From contig CALDSM010000561.1 in assembly GCA_937923585.1 (NCBI GenBank), positions 1 through 7,680 on the forward strand: a stretch of DNA of 7,680 bases, written 5' to 3'. The notes beneath the pieces are model-generated. The model saw only the letters and a program-made list of their open reading frames with translations, was not told the DNA's origin and did no database searches. Position numbers and translations under genes: made by a program. The first letter of the stretch is position 1. Every line of letters begins with the position of its first letter. Below are positions 1-6,043 of this stretch, piece after piece. This DNA is from an uncultured bacterium. GTDB taxonomy: Bacteria; Hydrogenedentota; Hydrogenedentia; Hydrogenedentales; CAITNO01.

Positions 1-278
1 CGGATGTCCCTGTACAGCTTCGGCTTCTTCCCGCCGCTCTTGGCCTCGACCACCTTGGCGCGGCTGTTCAGGCTTCCCTCGTCGGGATCGCACAGGGCCA
101 CCACCTCGGAGTTCTCCTTGCCGGCAAAGCCGTCAATGTGCGAACCGCCGCGGCCGCCGCAGCCCATCACGCACACGTTGACCTTCCCGTTGGCGCCCCA
201 GACCTTTCCCCGGGTCATTGTGCCCGCGGCAAGCACCGCTGCGGACGCGCTCAGAAAGTGACGTCTCGTAAGTTCCAT
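1..278 (-). CDS. Gfo/Idh/MocA-family oxidoreductase, Tat-exported (N-terminal part)
   Basis: Partial gene: 92 codons are visible before the window edge cuts off the C-terminal side. The protein opens with a twin-arginine signal (T-R-R-H-F-L, residues 4-9), followed by an alanine-rich hydrophobic stretch to about residue 19. A Rossmann-fold dinucleotide-binding strand follows, with the GCGGRG loop at 39-44 and an acidic strand end (ALCDPD, 61-66) where the cofactor ribose normally binds. This layout is typical of secreted NAD(P)-dependent sugar oxidoreductases of the Gfo/Idh/MocA family, which carry their cofactor folded through the Tat pathway. The ATG at 276-278 has an AAAAGGAGA ribosome-binding site at 285-293. 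It lies 94 nt behind the TIM-barrel gene, probably in the same transcript. The substrate-binding C-terminal domain is outside the window, so the substrate is unknown. Confidence 0.88.
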   Translation of the reverse strand, partial: MELTRRHFLSASAAVLAAGTMTRGKVWGANGKVNVCVMGCGGRGGSHIDGFAGKENSEVVALCDPDEGSLNSRAKVVEAKSGGKKPKLYRDI

Positions 279-372
279 GCTGACTCTCCTTTTCGTTTTG
301 AATTCTGACCGCCTGCTTTGACCCGGCGAAGCGGACACGGGGTTTCATCGTTTGCAGACCCTTGAGGGCGGA

Positions 373-1221
373 TTACCGCGGACGAACCTCATCCACCAGT
401 GCCATGAGCCGCCGGCCGTATTCCGTGTAGGACTGGTAAAGCTGGTCGGCATCGTTCGCAGATGCGCCCGTATGAATGATCGCGGCCAGGTGCGGCTCGA
501 TGGAAAAACCGCCGTCGTATCCCGTGGCGAGCAGATCGCCCACGATCTGACGGACATAGCCGTCGCCCTCGCCGCAGTAGGTGTAGTGGTCAACACCGTC
601 TATTCTTTTCGCGTCCTTGATGTGGACGTAGACGATGTCGCCGCGGACCTTCTGATAGTACTCCCACGCATCCTGCCCGTAGGTAACGGGGTTGCCGGTG
701 TCAAAGACGACCTTCAAAGCGGGGCTGTTCACCTCGCCGAGCAGCACGTTCGAGTTGTCCGCCGACAGGCCGCCCCAGCCGCTGCAATTCTCGTGGGCCA
801 GGATGATGCCGCCGTCTTCGGCCATGCGGGCCAGCGTCTTCATGCGGCGGATGGCCTCGTCGCGCCATTCCCTGTCGCTGAGCGGGTGATCCTTGTCATT
901 CGGATAGCTCATCACGCGGATGAACTTCGTGCCGAACCGGTGCATGCGCGGGATGGCGCCCCGCAGGTCGTCTATGTCCACCTGCGGGTCACAGGTGATG
1001 GGCCGCGCCCAGTTGGCCACGGCGCTGGAGAAGCAGGACACGCTCATTCCCGCCTCCGTCACGGCTCCATAGACTGCGTCAAACTTGTCGTCCGGCAGCA
1101 GCGTCAGGTTGACGCCGTCCACGCAGCGCAGCTCCATGTGCGTCCAGCCGAGCTCCCGGTGGGCGCGTGTCTGGGTTTCAATGGCCTGACCGGCCTCGTC
1201 CGAAATGCCGCTAAAGAACAT
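373..1221 (-). CDS. Sugar phosphate isomerase/epimerase-like TIM-barrel protein
   Basis: The 282-residue protein matches the xylose isomerase-like / AP endonuclease family 2 TIM barrel (IolE, hydroxypyruvate isomerase and tagatose epimerase relatives). The four expected metal ligands sit at the ends of barrel strands: Glu144 (LAHEN), Asp174 (VFDTGNP), His200 (YVHIKDAK) and Glu242 (SIEPH). A GEGD turn at 217-220 precedes the last strands, as is usual in the family. No signal peptide is seen, so it should be cytoplasmic. The ATG at 1219-1221 is preceded by AGGGAG (1229-1234), and only 30 nt separate it from the DJ-1 stop codon, so the two are likely co-transcribed. Its partner downstream is a sugar oxidoreductase, a pairing common in sugar and inositol catabolism and in 3-keto-sugar pathways. 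The exact substrate cannot be read from the sequence. Confidence 0.87.
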   Translation of the reverse strand: MFFSGISDEAGQAIETQTRAHRELGWTHMELRCVDGVNLTLLPDDKFDAVYGAVTEAGMSVSCFSSAVANWARPITCDPQVDIDDLRGAIPRMHRFGTKFIRVMSYPNDKDHPLSDREWRDEAIRRMKTLARMAEDGGIILAHENCSGWGGLSADNSNVLLGEVNSPALKVVFDTGNPVTYGQDAWEYYQKVRGDIVYVHIKDAKRIDGVDHYTYCGEGDGYVRQIVGDLLATGYDGGFSIEPHLAAIIHTGASANDADQLYQSYTEYGRRLMALVDEVRPR

Positions 1222-1251
1222 TGCAGTACTCCCTGGTTGATGGGTCCGCGC

Positions 1252-1800
1252 CTAGCGGACCAGTGCCTTTTCCACTTGGTCACGGGTGTCGGATCCGGCG
1301 AGGACTTCCACGAGATGCAGCGCGAAATCCATGGCCGTGCCGGGCCCGCGCGACGTAATGATTCTTCCATCGGCCTGAACGGCCGCACCGGTGTTGGTGC
1401 CGCCGGAATCGGCCGACTCGACCACACCCGGATAGGCCGTGAAGGCCTTGTCTTTCAGCAGTCCCGCCCTGGCCAGTACCAGCGGCGCGGCGCAGATGGC
1501 GCAGACATGCTTTCCGGCGGCGGCCGCATCATGCAACAGTCCGGCCACACGCGCGTCGTCCGCCAGCGCGTTGGTGCCACCCATGCCACCCGGCAGCACC
1601 ACCATGTCGAATTCGCCCATGCCCAGTGCCAGATCAAACGTCGTGTCGGGCAGCAGCACCACGCCCCGGCTCGCCACGATGGGCCGGTCGTCCAGGCCCG
1701 CGGCCACCACATCAATTCCGCCGCGCCGCAGCACGTCAATGACCGTAACCGCCTCCATCTCCTCGCAGCCCTGCGCAAGCAACACCAGCACTTTGGACAT
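1252..1800 (-). CDS. DJ-1/PfpI family protein (YajL/DJ-1-like)
   Basis: The 182-residue single-domain protein is the usual length for DJ-1/YajL. The family landmarks are present: GCEEMEA at 11-17, with Glu16 in the place of the glutamate that tunes the active cysteine; VVLPGGMGG at 67-75; the nucleophile-elbow cysteine Cys103 in CAICAAP; and a TSRGPGT-x-x-x-FAL stretch at 149-161 that is close to DJ-1 itself. Family members are linked to oxidative-stress protection, chaperone activity and alpha-oxoaldehyde handling (glyoxalase or disputed deglycase activity). The exact reaction cannot be assigned here. The ATG at 1798-1800 has a GGAGG site at 1809-1813. It is the first gene after a recognisable promoter and probably heads the transcript carrying the TIM-barrel gene. 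Reactive sugar aldehydes from neighbouring enzymes would be a plausible reason for the linkage, but that is inference. Confidence 0.92.
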   Translation of the reverse strand: MSKVLVLLAQGCEEMEAVTVIDVLRRGGIDVVAAGLDDRPIVASRGVVLLPDTTFDLALGMGEFDMVVLPGGMGGTNALADDARVAGLLHDAAAAGKHVCAICAAPLVLARAGLLKDKAFTAYPGVVESADSGGTNTGAAVQADGRIITSRGPGTAMDFALHLVEVLAGSDTRDQVEKALVR

Positions 1801-1826
1801 GCGTCAATCCTCCAAATGGAACCATC

Positions 1827-1855
1827 ATTGTAGTCAACCGGCGGCCATGCGGCAA
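1827..1855 (-). promoter_or_regulatory. Predicted sigma70-type promoter for the DJ-1 gene
   Basis: Read on the minus strand, a -35 box TTGCCG (1850-1855, 4 of 6 consensus bases) is separated by exactly 17 nt from a -10 box TACAAT (1827-1832, 5 of 6). Transcription would begin near 1820. That leaves a leader of about 20 nt containing the GGAGG ribosome-binding site at 1809-1813, just ahead of the ATG. Box quality, spacing and position all agree, but no transcript data are available. Confidence 0.5.
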
Positions 1856-1943
1856 GTCAGGCGAGAACCTGATAAGACGACCCGCGCAAGGCCGGAAAGA
1901 AGGAAAGACACGAAAGACCGGGGCATGGAATTCCGCCGCTCTT

Positions 1944-1962
1944 CCATCATCCCCGCGAAAGG
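1944..1962. repeat. Decayed half-copy of the ATTCCC palindromic repeat
   Basis: These 19 bases match the first 19 bases of the intact repeat (right-hand copy, read on the opposite strand) at 17 positions, including the central CCCGCGAAAGG. The second, complementary half is missing, and the sequence continues as GTCCTCCC instead of CGGGAATCC. It can no longer form the hairpin, which suggests an older, eroded copy in the same orientation as the left arm of the intact pair. Confidence 0.45.
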
Positions 1963-2027
1963 GTCCTCCCAAAAATGAGCGGCATACCCGAAAAGGGCTG
2001 CACAATTCGTGCAAAGATGCATCCTCC

Positions 2028-2119
2028 CCGTCATTCCCGCGAAGGCGGGAATCCAGGTTTGCCAAGGACTTATGCATACGCGCGGCCCTCTGGATTCCCG
2101 CCTTTCGCGGGAATGACGG
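2028..2119. repeat. REPIN-like element: two inverted ATTCCC...GGGAAT palindromes
   Basis: Two copies of a roughly 29-30 nt repeat face each other at 2028-2056 and 2090-2119, around a 33-nt spacer that holds the palindrome TATGCATA (2071-2078). Each copy is itself a hairpin. The left has ATTCCCGC (2033-2040), a 4-nt loop, then GCGGGAAT (2045-2052). The right has ATTCCCGC (2094-2101), a 5-nt loop, then GCGGGAAT (2107-2114). The arms are reverse complements apart from one extra base in the right loop, so the whole element could also fold into one long hairpin. The core fits the ATTCCC-N8-GGGAAT pattern known from Neisseria dRS3 repeats, and similar sequences occur in many bacteria. It begins 22 nt past the rhamnosidase stop codon and could affect that mRNA's 3' end. 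No transposase lies in the window. Confidence 0.85.
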
Positions 2120-2141
2120 AAGACAGGTGGTGTTCCGAGAA

Positions 2142-4583
2142 CTACTCCCAAGATGTGCGGAAAGACCAGTCTCCAGGGCCTGCGTCAAAGATTGCGAAGC
2201 CGCTTGCGTGGCGGACGGGCTTGGTTCCGTGTTCGCCTTTGGGGGTGGCAACCACGCCCACCGTGGCCTCACCCCGCACAGGCACAAAGACTTCGGCGCG
2301 GGTGTTGGGCGGAACAGTGACGTTAAGACAAAGCTTCCCGCCGCGAATCTTCCATGCCGAGGTCACGGGGCCCCGTACGCTCTGGTATTTGGCCTTGGCC
2401 CACTTGAGGCCGCCAAGAATGTGCGGCTTGATGATGATCTTGTCGAAACCGACGGCGTCGGGGGCGGGCTGGATGCCGGCGAGTTCCTTGTAGAACCATT
2501 CGTCCACCGAGCCGAACATGGGGTGGTTGTGCGAGAAGGTGTTGTCGCTGAACTCCCAGTGTTCCCAGAGCGTGGTGGCGCCGTTTTCAATCATGTGGCC
2601 CCAGCCGGGGAATTCGCGGCGGTCAGCAATCTTGTAGGCCAGTTCGCCTTCGCCCATATCCGTCAGCGCGTGGAGCATGAATCGGGTGCCGAAGATGCCG
2701 GTGGTCAGCGCGTTGCCGTGCGCAGCGATGTCCGCCTTGAGCGCGTCGAGCGCGGGCTGACGGTGCGCCTCCGGCGCGATGCCCAGATAGAGCGCAAAGG
2801 CCTGGCACGCCTGGGTGCCGAGGCCGTAGCGGCCCGTGGCGGGGGTGTACAATTTCTCGTCGAAGGCTGTGGCAATGGAGGCGGCCTCGGTGTCGAGACG
2901 CGCCGCGTCGTCGGTCTTGCCAAGCACCCGCGCGACGCGCGCCATGAGCGCGACGTTCCAGTAGTAGAACGCCGTGCCGCTGACGGTGATGTCCTTCTCT
3001 ACTAGAGACTCGTGGTCGCCGATGCCGTTCTTGAGAATGCCGTCCACGGCCTTGGAATGGAGCAGGGCTATCCAGCGCATCGCGGCGGGATACTGTTCTT
3101 CGGCCAGTTGCGTGTCACCGTAGTAGCGAATCAGTTCCCACAGCAGCAGCGGATGGGCCGTGCCCCAGCCGATGGGCCCGGACCCCTCGCCCAAACCTTC
3201 CGAGTCTATGCCCACGAAGGGAGCCGTCTCGGTGAAGCCGCCATTGGGGCGCACGTCATCGCTAAAATCACGAACCACCTTGGCGTAGAACGCGCCCATG
3301 TCGAAGTTGTGCACGGCCATGCCGACGGCGGCGACGATGTCGCCGCCATAGCCGAACTTCTCGCGGTGCGGGCAATCGGACTCGACGCTGTGCAGGTTGC
3401 TCAACAGGGTCTGGCGGGTGATTTCATGAATGCGGTTGAACAGCTTGTTGGAGCAGGCAAACGCACCCGCGGACGGCACGTCGCTGTGTAGCGGCTGCGC
3501 GACGATGTTCCATCGTTCCGGCGTACCGGGAAATCCGGTGATCTCGGCATAGCGGAACCCGTGGAAGGTGAAACGCGGATGCCACACCTCACGCCCCTTG
3601 CCGCGGAGAATGTAGACATCCTCCTGCCACGCGGTTTTGGGCTGCTTCGAGCCCTCCGGCAAATCCCGGTTCTTGAGCTGGCCGCAGACGCCGGTCATGG
3701 GATTGAGCGTGCCGTCGGGGTATAGCAGTTCACCGTAGCGGATGGCGATGCGGGTGCCCGCCGCGCCCGAGACGCGCAGTTCGACGCGTCCCGCCATGTT
3801 GGCGCCAAAGTCCGCGATGAACACACCCGCCTTGGGATGGCTGATGTTGACCGGGGCGATGTCCTTCCCGGCCCGGATGGGCGGCATGGGCTGCGGCTGC
3901 AGGTCGCCCTTGGGCGGGTCGGCCGGCACGGCGGGCTTCCATGCGCTGTCATCAAAGCCGACCTTGGCCCAGCCGGCCTGTTCCAGCCGCGCATCGTACA
4001 GTTCGCCGAGGTAGACGCTGTTGCGGAGAATGGGCGAGGGCGCGGTCTTCCACGCGGTGTCGGTGACCACGCGGCCCCTGGTTCCGTCGGTGTACGCGAT
4101 GTCGAGCAGCATGATCGCGCTGGGCAACCCCACTGACAGCACATCACGGGGATTGTATTTGTTCCACATGCGCAGCGGCAGCGGGTTTCGCCAGCCGTTG
4201 CCCAGCACAATGCCGGCCGCGTTCCGGCCCTTCTTCAACATCCCGGTCACGTCAAAAGTGGAGTAGAAGACGCGCTTGTCGTACACCGTCCAGCCCGGAT
4301 CCAGTTCGTGATCGCCCACCCGTTTTCCGTTGAGGTAGAGTTCGTAATAGCCCAGGCCGGTCACGTGCGCCGTGGCGCTCTTCACCTTTCTGCCGCCCGT
4401 GTCGAACTCCCTGCGGAGCAACGGCGCGGGGTCGTCTCCGAAAAAGGCCTCCTCGTCGGCATAGGGTGCCTTGTCCTCGCGAATCCACTGGGCGGACCAG
4501 TCCTTCTCGGGCGCGGCGGCCGGTTCCGTTACGGCGGAAAGACATCCCCACAAGATTCCAAGCGCGATGATAGTCGGTGCCAC
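2142..4583 (-). CDS. Alpha-L-rhamnosidase, glycoside hydrolase family 78
   Basis: The 813-residue protein has the GH78 layout. An N-terminal beta-sandwich region covers about 30-215, with GYYELYLNGKRVGD at 78-91 in the Bac_rhamnosid_N style. A second beta domain (FGANMAGRVEL, 259-269) runs to about 365, the (alpha/alpha)6 catalytic barrel spans about 370-700, and a C-terminal beta domain ends the protein. The motif DCPHREKFGYGGD (403-415) supplies Asp403, the expected general acid Glu408 and Asp415. ENGATTLWEHW (666-676) supplies the probable base Glu674. These enzymes cleave terminal alpha-L-rhamnose from pectins, other polysaccharides or plant glycosides by inversion. The start is GTG (4581-4583) with AAGGAG at 4591-4596, and an in-frame stop just upstream excludes a longer form. 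The N-terminus is hydrophobic, like a signal peptide, but lacks Lys or Arg; Cys14 in LWGC is at best an imperfect lipobox. It follows a terminator, so it should have its own promoter, but none is convincing. Confidence 0.93.
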   Translation of the reverse strand: MAPTIIALGILWGCLSAVTEPAAAPEKDWSAQWIREDKAPYADEEAFFGDDPAPLLRREFDTGGRKVKSATAHVTGLGYYELYLNGKRVGDHELDPGWTVYDKRVFYSTFDVTGMLKKGRNAAGIVLGNGWRNPLPLRMWNKYNPRDVLSVGLPSAIMLLDIAYTDGTRGRVVTDTAWKTAPSPILRNSVYLGELYDARLEQAGWAKVGFDDSAWKPAVPADPPKGDLQPQPMPPIRAGKDIAPVNISHPKAGVFIADFGANMAGRVELRVSGAAGTRIAIRYGELLYPDGTLNPMTGVCGQLKNRDLPEGSKQPKTAWQEDVYILRGKGREVWHPRFTFHGFRYAEITGFPGTPERWNIVAQPLHSDVPSAGAFACSNKLFNRIHEITRQTLLSNLHSVESDCPHREKFGYGGDIVAAVGMAVHNFDMGAFYAKVVRDFSDDVRPNGGFTETAPFVGIDSEGLGEGSGPIGWGTAHPLLLWELIRYYGDTQLAEEQYPAAMRWIALLHSKAVDGILKNGIGDHESLVEKDITVSGTAFYYWNVALMARVARVLGKTDDAARLDTEAASIATAFDEKLYTPATGRYGLGTQACQAFALYLGIAPEAHRQPALDALKADIAAHGNALTTGIFGTRFMLHALTDMGEGELAYKIADRREFPGWGHMIENGATTLWEHWEFSDNTFSHNHPMFGSVDEWFYKELAGIQPAPDAVGFDKIIIKPHILGGLKWAKAKYQSVRGPVTSAWKIRGGKLCLNVTVPPNTRAEVFVPVRGEATVGVVATPKGEHGTKPVRHASGFAIFDAGPGDWSFRTSWE

Positions 4584-4700
4584 AAGACTGCTCCTTCATT
4601 TGGTTTCGAGAACCCTATGATACGCAAGACAGGGGCACTGGGGAAACAGCAAGGACCGTAGTCCAAAACGAGGCCGGCAGGGATGCCGACGGGCCCAGTG

Positions 4701-4757
4701 AAAACACAACGGCCGGAACGCCTGAGGCGTCCCGGCCGGAGAAGTTCGCTGTGTTTT
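4701..4757 (-). terminator. Intrinsic terminator after rplA
   Basis: A 13-bp stem (4710-4722 with 4726-4738, one G-T wobble, 3-nt loop) starts a few bases past the rplA stop. On the minus strand it is followed by TTGTGTTTT. The outer octamers AAAACACA (4701-4708) and TGTGTTTT (4750-4757) are also exact complements. The element is therefore A-rich on one side and T-rich on the other and could work in both directions. It marks the end of the ribosomal protein transcript. Confidence 0.88.
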
Positions 4758-4761
4758 CGGT

Positions 4762-5469
4762 CTAGCGGTACTGTGCGAAGAGCGCGGCGGCGTCGAGCCG
4801 GAAGCCCGGGCCCATGGTGCTGCTCATGGCGACCGACTTGAGGTAGGTGCCCTTGCATGCATTCGGCTTGGCCTTGATGATCGCCTCAAGCACGGCCATC
4901 GCGTTCTCTTCGATCTGCTCGTTGGTGAAGGTCACCTTGCCGACCGGCACGTGGATGTTTGCGTTCTTGTCAACGCGGTACTCGATTTTACCGGCCTTGA
5001 TCTCACGGACAGCCTGGCCGACGTTCGGCGTGACCGTGCCCGCCTTGGGGCTGGGCATCAGGCCGCGCGGACCGAGCACTTTACCGAGTTTGCCGACGTG
5101 CTTCATCATGTCGGGCGCGGCGACGGCGGCGTCGAAGTCGGTCCAGCCGCCGAGAATCTTGGCGGCCAGGTCTTCGGAACCGACGAAGTCGGCACCGGCG
5201 TCCTTGGCGGCCTGCACCTGGGCTTCCTGCTCGCAGAACACGGCCACACGCACGGTCTTGCCGGTGCCGTGGGGCAGGGCAACGGCGCCGCGGACCATCT
5301 GGTCGGCGTGGCGCGGGTCAACACCAAGCAGGAACGCCAGTTCCACCGTTTCCGGGAACTTGGCGGTCGCGCATTCCTTGACACCCGCGGCGGCTTCGCC
5401 AACCGTGTAGAGGCGCGCGGTGTCCACCTTGGTCCGCAGGGCCTTCATCCGTTTGCTGTCTTTTGCCAT
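4762..5469 (-). CDS. rplA: 50S ribosomal protein L1
   Basis: The 235 residues equal the normal bacterial L1 length. The family signature GKLGKVLGPRGLMPSPKAGT is intact at 126-145. It is flanked by VRGAVALPHGTGK (59-71) in the first domain and KGTYLKSVAMSSTMGPG (206-222) near the C-terminus. L1 binds the mobile L1 stalk of 23S rRNA near the E site and helps release deacylated tRNA. In many bacteria and archaea it also represses its own mRNA by binding a copy of that rRNA structure. The ATG at 5467-5469 has GGGAG at 5478-5482. A stalk-like RNA structure directly upstream suggests this autoregulation here. Unusually, rplA is the last gene of the cluster: a terminator follows instead of rplJ. Confidence 0.98.
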   Translation of the reverse strand: MAKDSKRMKALRTKVDTARLYTVGEAAAGVKECATAKFPETVELAFLLGVDPRHADQMVRGAVALPHGTGKTVRVAVFCEQEAQVQAAKDAGADFVGSEDLAAKILGGWTDFDAAVAAPDMMKHVGKLGKVLGPRGLMPSPKAGTVTPNVGQAVREIKAGKIEYRVDKNANIHVPVGKVTFTNEQIEENAMAVLEAIIKAKPNACKGTYLKSVAMSSTMGPGFRLDAAALFAQYR

Positions 5470-5477
5470 CTTGAATG

Positions 5478-5515
5478 CTCCCGTGGTTCATGCGGGCCCG
5501 CAAAGGCCCTCCCAC
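5478..5515 (-). promoter_or_regulatory. Putative L1-binding operator in the rplA leader, touching the SD
   Basis: As mRNA this stretch folds into two short helices joined by an asymmetric loop. The outer helix is GUGG (5512-5515) with CCAC (5483-5486). The inner helix is GGGCC (5505-5509) with GGCCC (5494-5498), capped by UUUGCG. The loop between them has GA on one side and GCAUGAA on the other. From memory, the L1 site of 23S rRNA has the same plan: GGUGG-GAG on one strand, UGAAAUA-CCACC on the other. The GGGAG Shine-Dalgarno (5478-5482) begins directly after the CCAC, so L1 bound here would block initiation on rplA. The fold and position are seen in the sequence; binding and repression are inferred. 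Confidence 0.55.
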
Positions 5516-5522
5516 TGTTGCC

Positions 5523-5577
5523 GGTTCCCGTGGGAACCATTCCCGGAAAAGCGCCGCGCCGGAAATCGGCGCGGCGC
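5523..5577 (-). promoter_or_regulatory. Two stable hairpins in the rplK-rplA spacer
   Basis: In the direction of transcription, a perfect 11-bp GC-only stem comes first (5567-5577 with 5551-5561, 5-nt loop), followed by only four T's (5547-5550). Next comes the palindrome GGTTCCC-GT-GGGAACC (5523-5538). The short T-run and the need to express rplA argue against full termination. Partial attenuation, RNase processing or insulation of the rplA leader fold are all possible. The structures are certain; their role is not. Confidence 0.55.
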
Positions 5578-5595
5578 GAAAGAAACCGTCTTCAA

Positions 5596-6030
5596 TCAGC
5601 CTTCAACGATGAGGCCCATGCTCCGGGCGGTGCCGCGGATCATGCGCTTGGCCGCGTCCACGCTGGCCGCGTTCAGATCGGGCATCTTCAGCCGCGCGAT
5701 CTCCTCGACCTGCGCGTCCGTCACCGAACCCACCTTGGTCTTGTTCGGCGCGGCGGACGCCTTGGCCAGCTTGGCGGCGCGCTTGAGCAGCACCGGCGCG
5801 GGCGGCGTCTTGGTGATGAAGGTGAAGCTGCGGTCGTCGAACACGCTGATGACCACCGGGATGATAAGCCCCGCCTGCTCCTTGGTGCGCTCGTTGAACT
5901 GCTTGCAGAATTCCATGATGTTGACGCCGTGCTGGCCGAGGGCCGGGCCGACCGGGGGCGCGGGATTGGCCGCGCCGGCGGGGCACTGCAGCTTCACAAG
6001 GGCTTTCAACGTTTTCTTCTTGGGTGCCAT
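5596..6030 (-). CDS. rplK: 50S ribosomal protein L11
   Basis: The 144-residue protein has the normal L11 length. The N-terminal domain shows PPVGPALGQHGVNIMEFC (25-42), the conserved proline-rich and helix region that contacts factors and thiostrepton-type antibiotics. The C-terminal rRNA-binding domain ends with KMPDLNAASVDAAKRMIRG (115-133). L11 organises the GTPase-associated centre of 23S rRNA and is needed for EF-G and stringent-factor function. The ATG at 6028-6030 is chosen because MAPKKKTLKALVKLQ matches family starts and has GGAGA at 6038-6042. That site sits in the 13-nt gap after the nusG stop, so translation is probably coupled to nusG. Confidence 0.98.
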   Translation of the reverse strand: MAPKKKTLKALVKLQCPAGAANPAPPVGPALGQHGVNIMEFCKQFNERTKEQAGLIIPVVISVFDDRSFTFITKTPPAPVLLKRAAKLAKASAAPNKTKVGSVTDAQVEEIARLKMPDLNAASVDAAKRMIRGTARSMGLIVEG

Positions 6031-6043
6031 GGGAACGTCTCCG

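Larger units (their letters stand above)
1856..2141. other. Non-coding stretch between the rhamnosidase and DJ-1 genes
   Basis: No reading frame here looks like a protein; translations in this stretch are low-complexity or simply read through the repeats. It contains three GAAAGA units at 1895-1900, 1903-1908 and 1912-1917 in a purine-rich tract, a decayed palindrome copy near 1944-1962, and the paired palindromes at 2028-2119. The rhamnosidase stop codon is at 2142-2144. No T-tailed intrinsic terminator is visible. Confidence 0.6.

Noticed and set aside
290..345. A separate promoter for the Gfo/Idh/MocA gene (TTCGCC, 17 nt, CAGAAT)
   Set aside because: Both boxes are poor (3 and 4 of 6). 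Read-through from the upstream genes is simpler.
352..1833. A 493-codon open frame on the plus strand
   Set aside because: It is antisense to the TIM-barrel and DJ-1 genes, which have clear motifs. Its translation is rich in H, R, V, G and A, as expected for the shadow of GC-rich codons, and matches no known domain.
1944..2119. A CRISPR array or insertion-sequence ends
   Set aside because: There are too few repeat units, in inverted rather than direct orientation, with one 33-nt spacer, no transposase and no target-site duplication. A REPIN-like element fits better.
2127..3005. A 292-codon plus-strand frame antisense to the rhamnosidase
   Set aside because: It is the complement of the conserved GH78 catalytic and C-terminal regions, with no ribosome-binding site or domain.
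4601..4660. A promoter for the rhamnosidase (TTTCCC, 18 nt, TATCAT)
   Set aside because: The -35 box matches consensus at only 3 of 6 positions. A promoter is needed after the terminator, but this one is too weak to annotate.
5547..5577. The GC hairpin after rplK as a full intrinsic terminator
   Set aside because: The T-run is only four bases, and full termination would cut off rplA, for which no internal promoter is evident. It is kept as a possible attenuator only.
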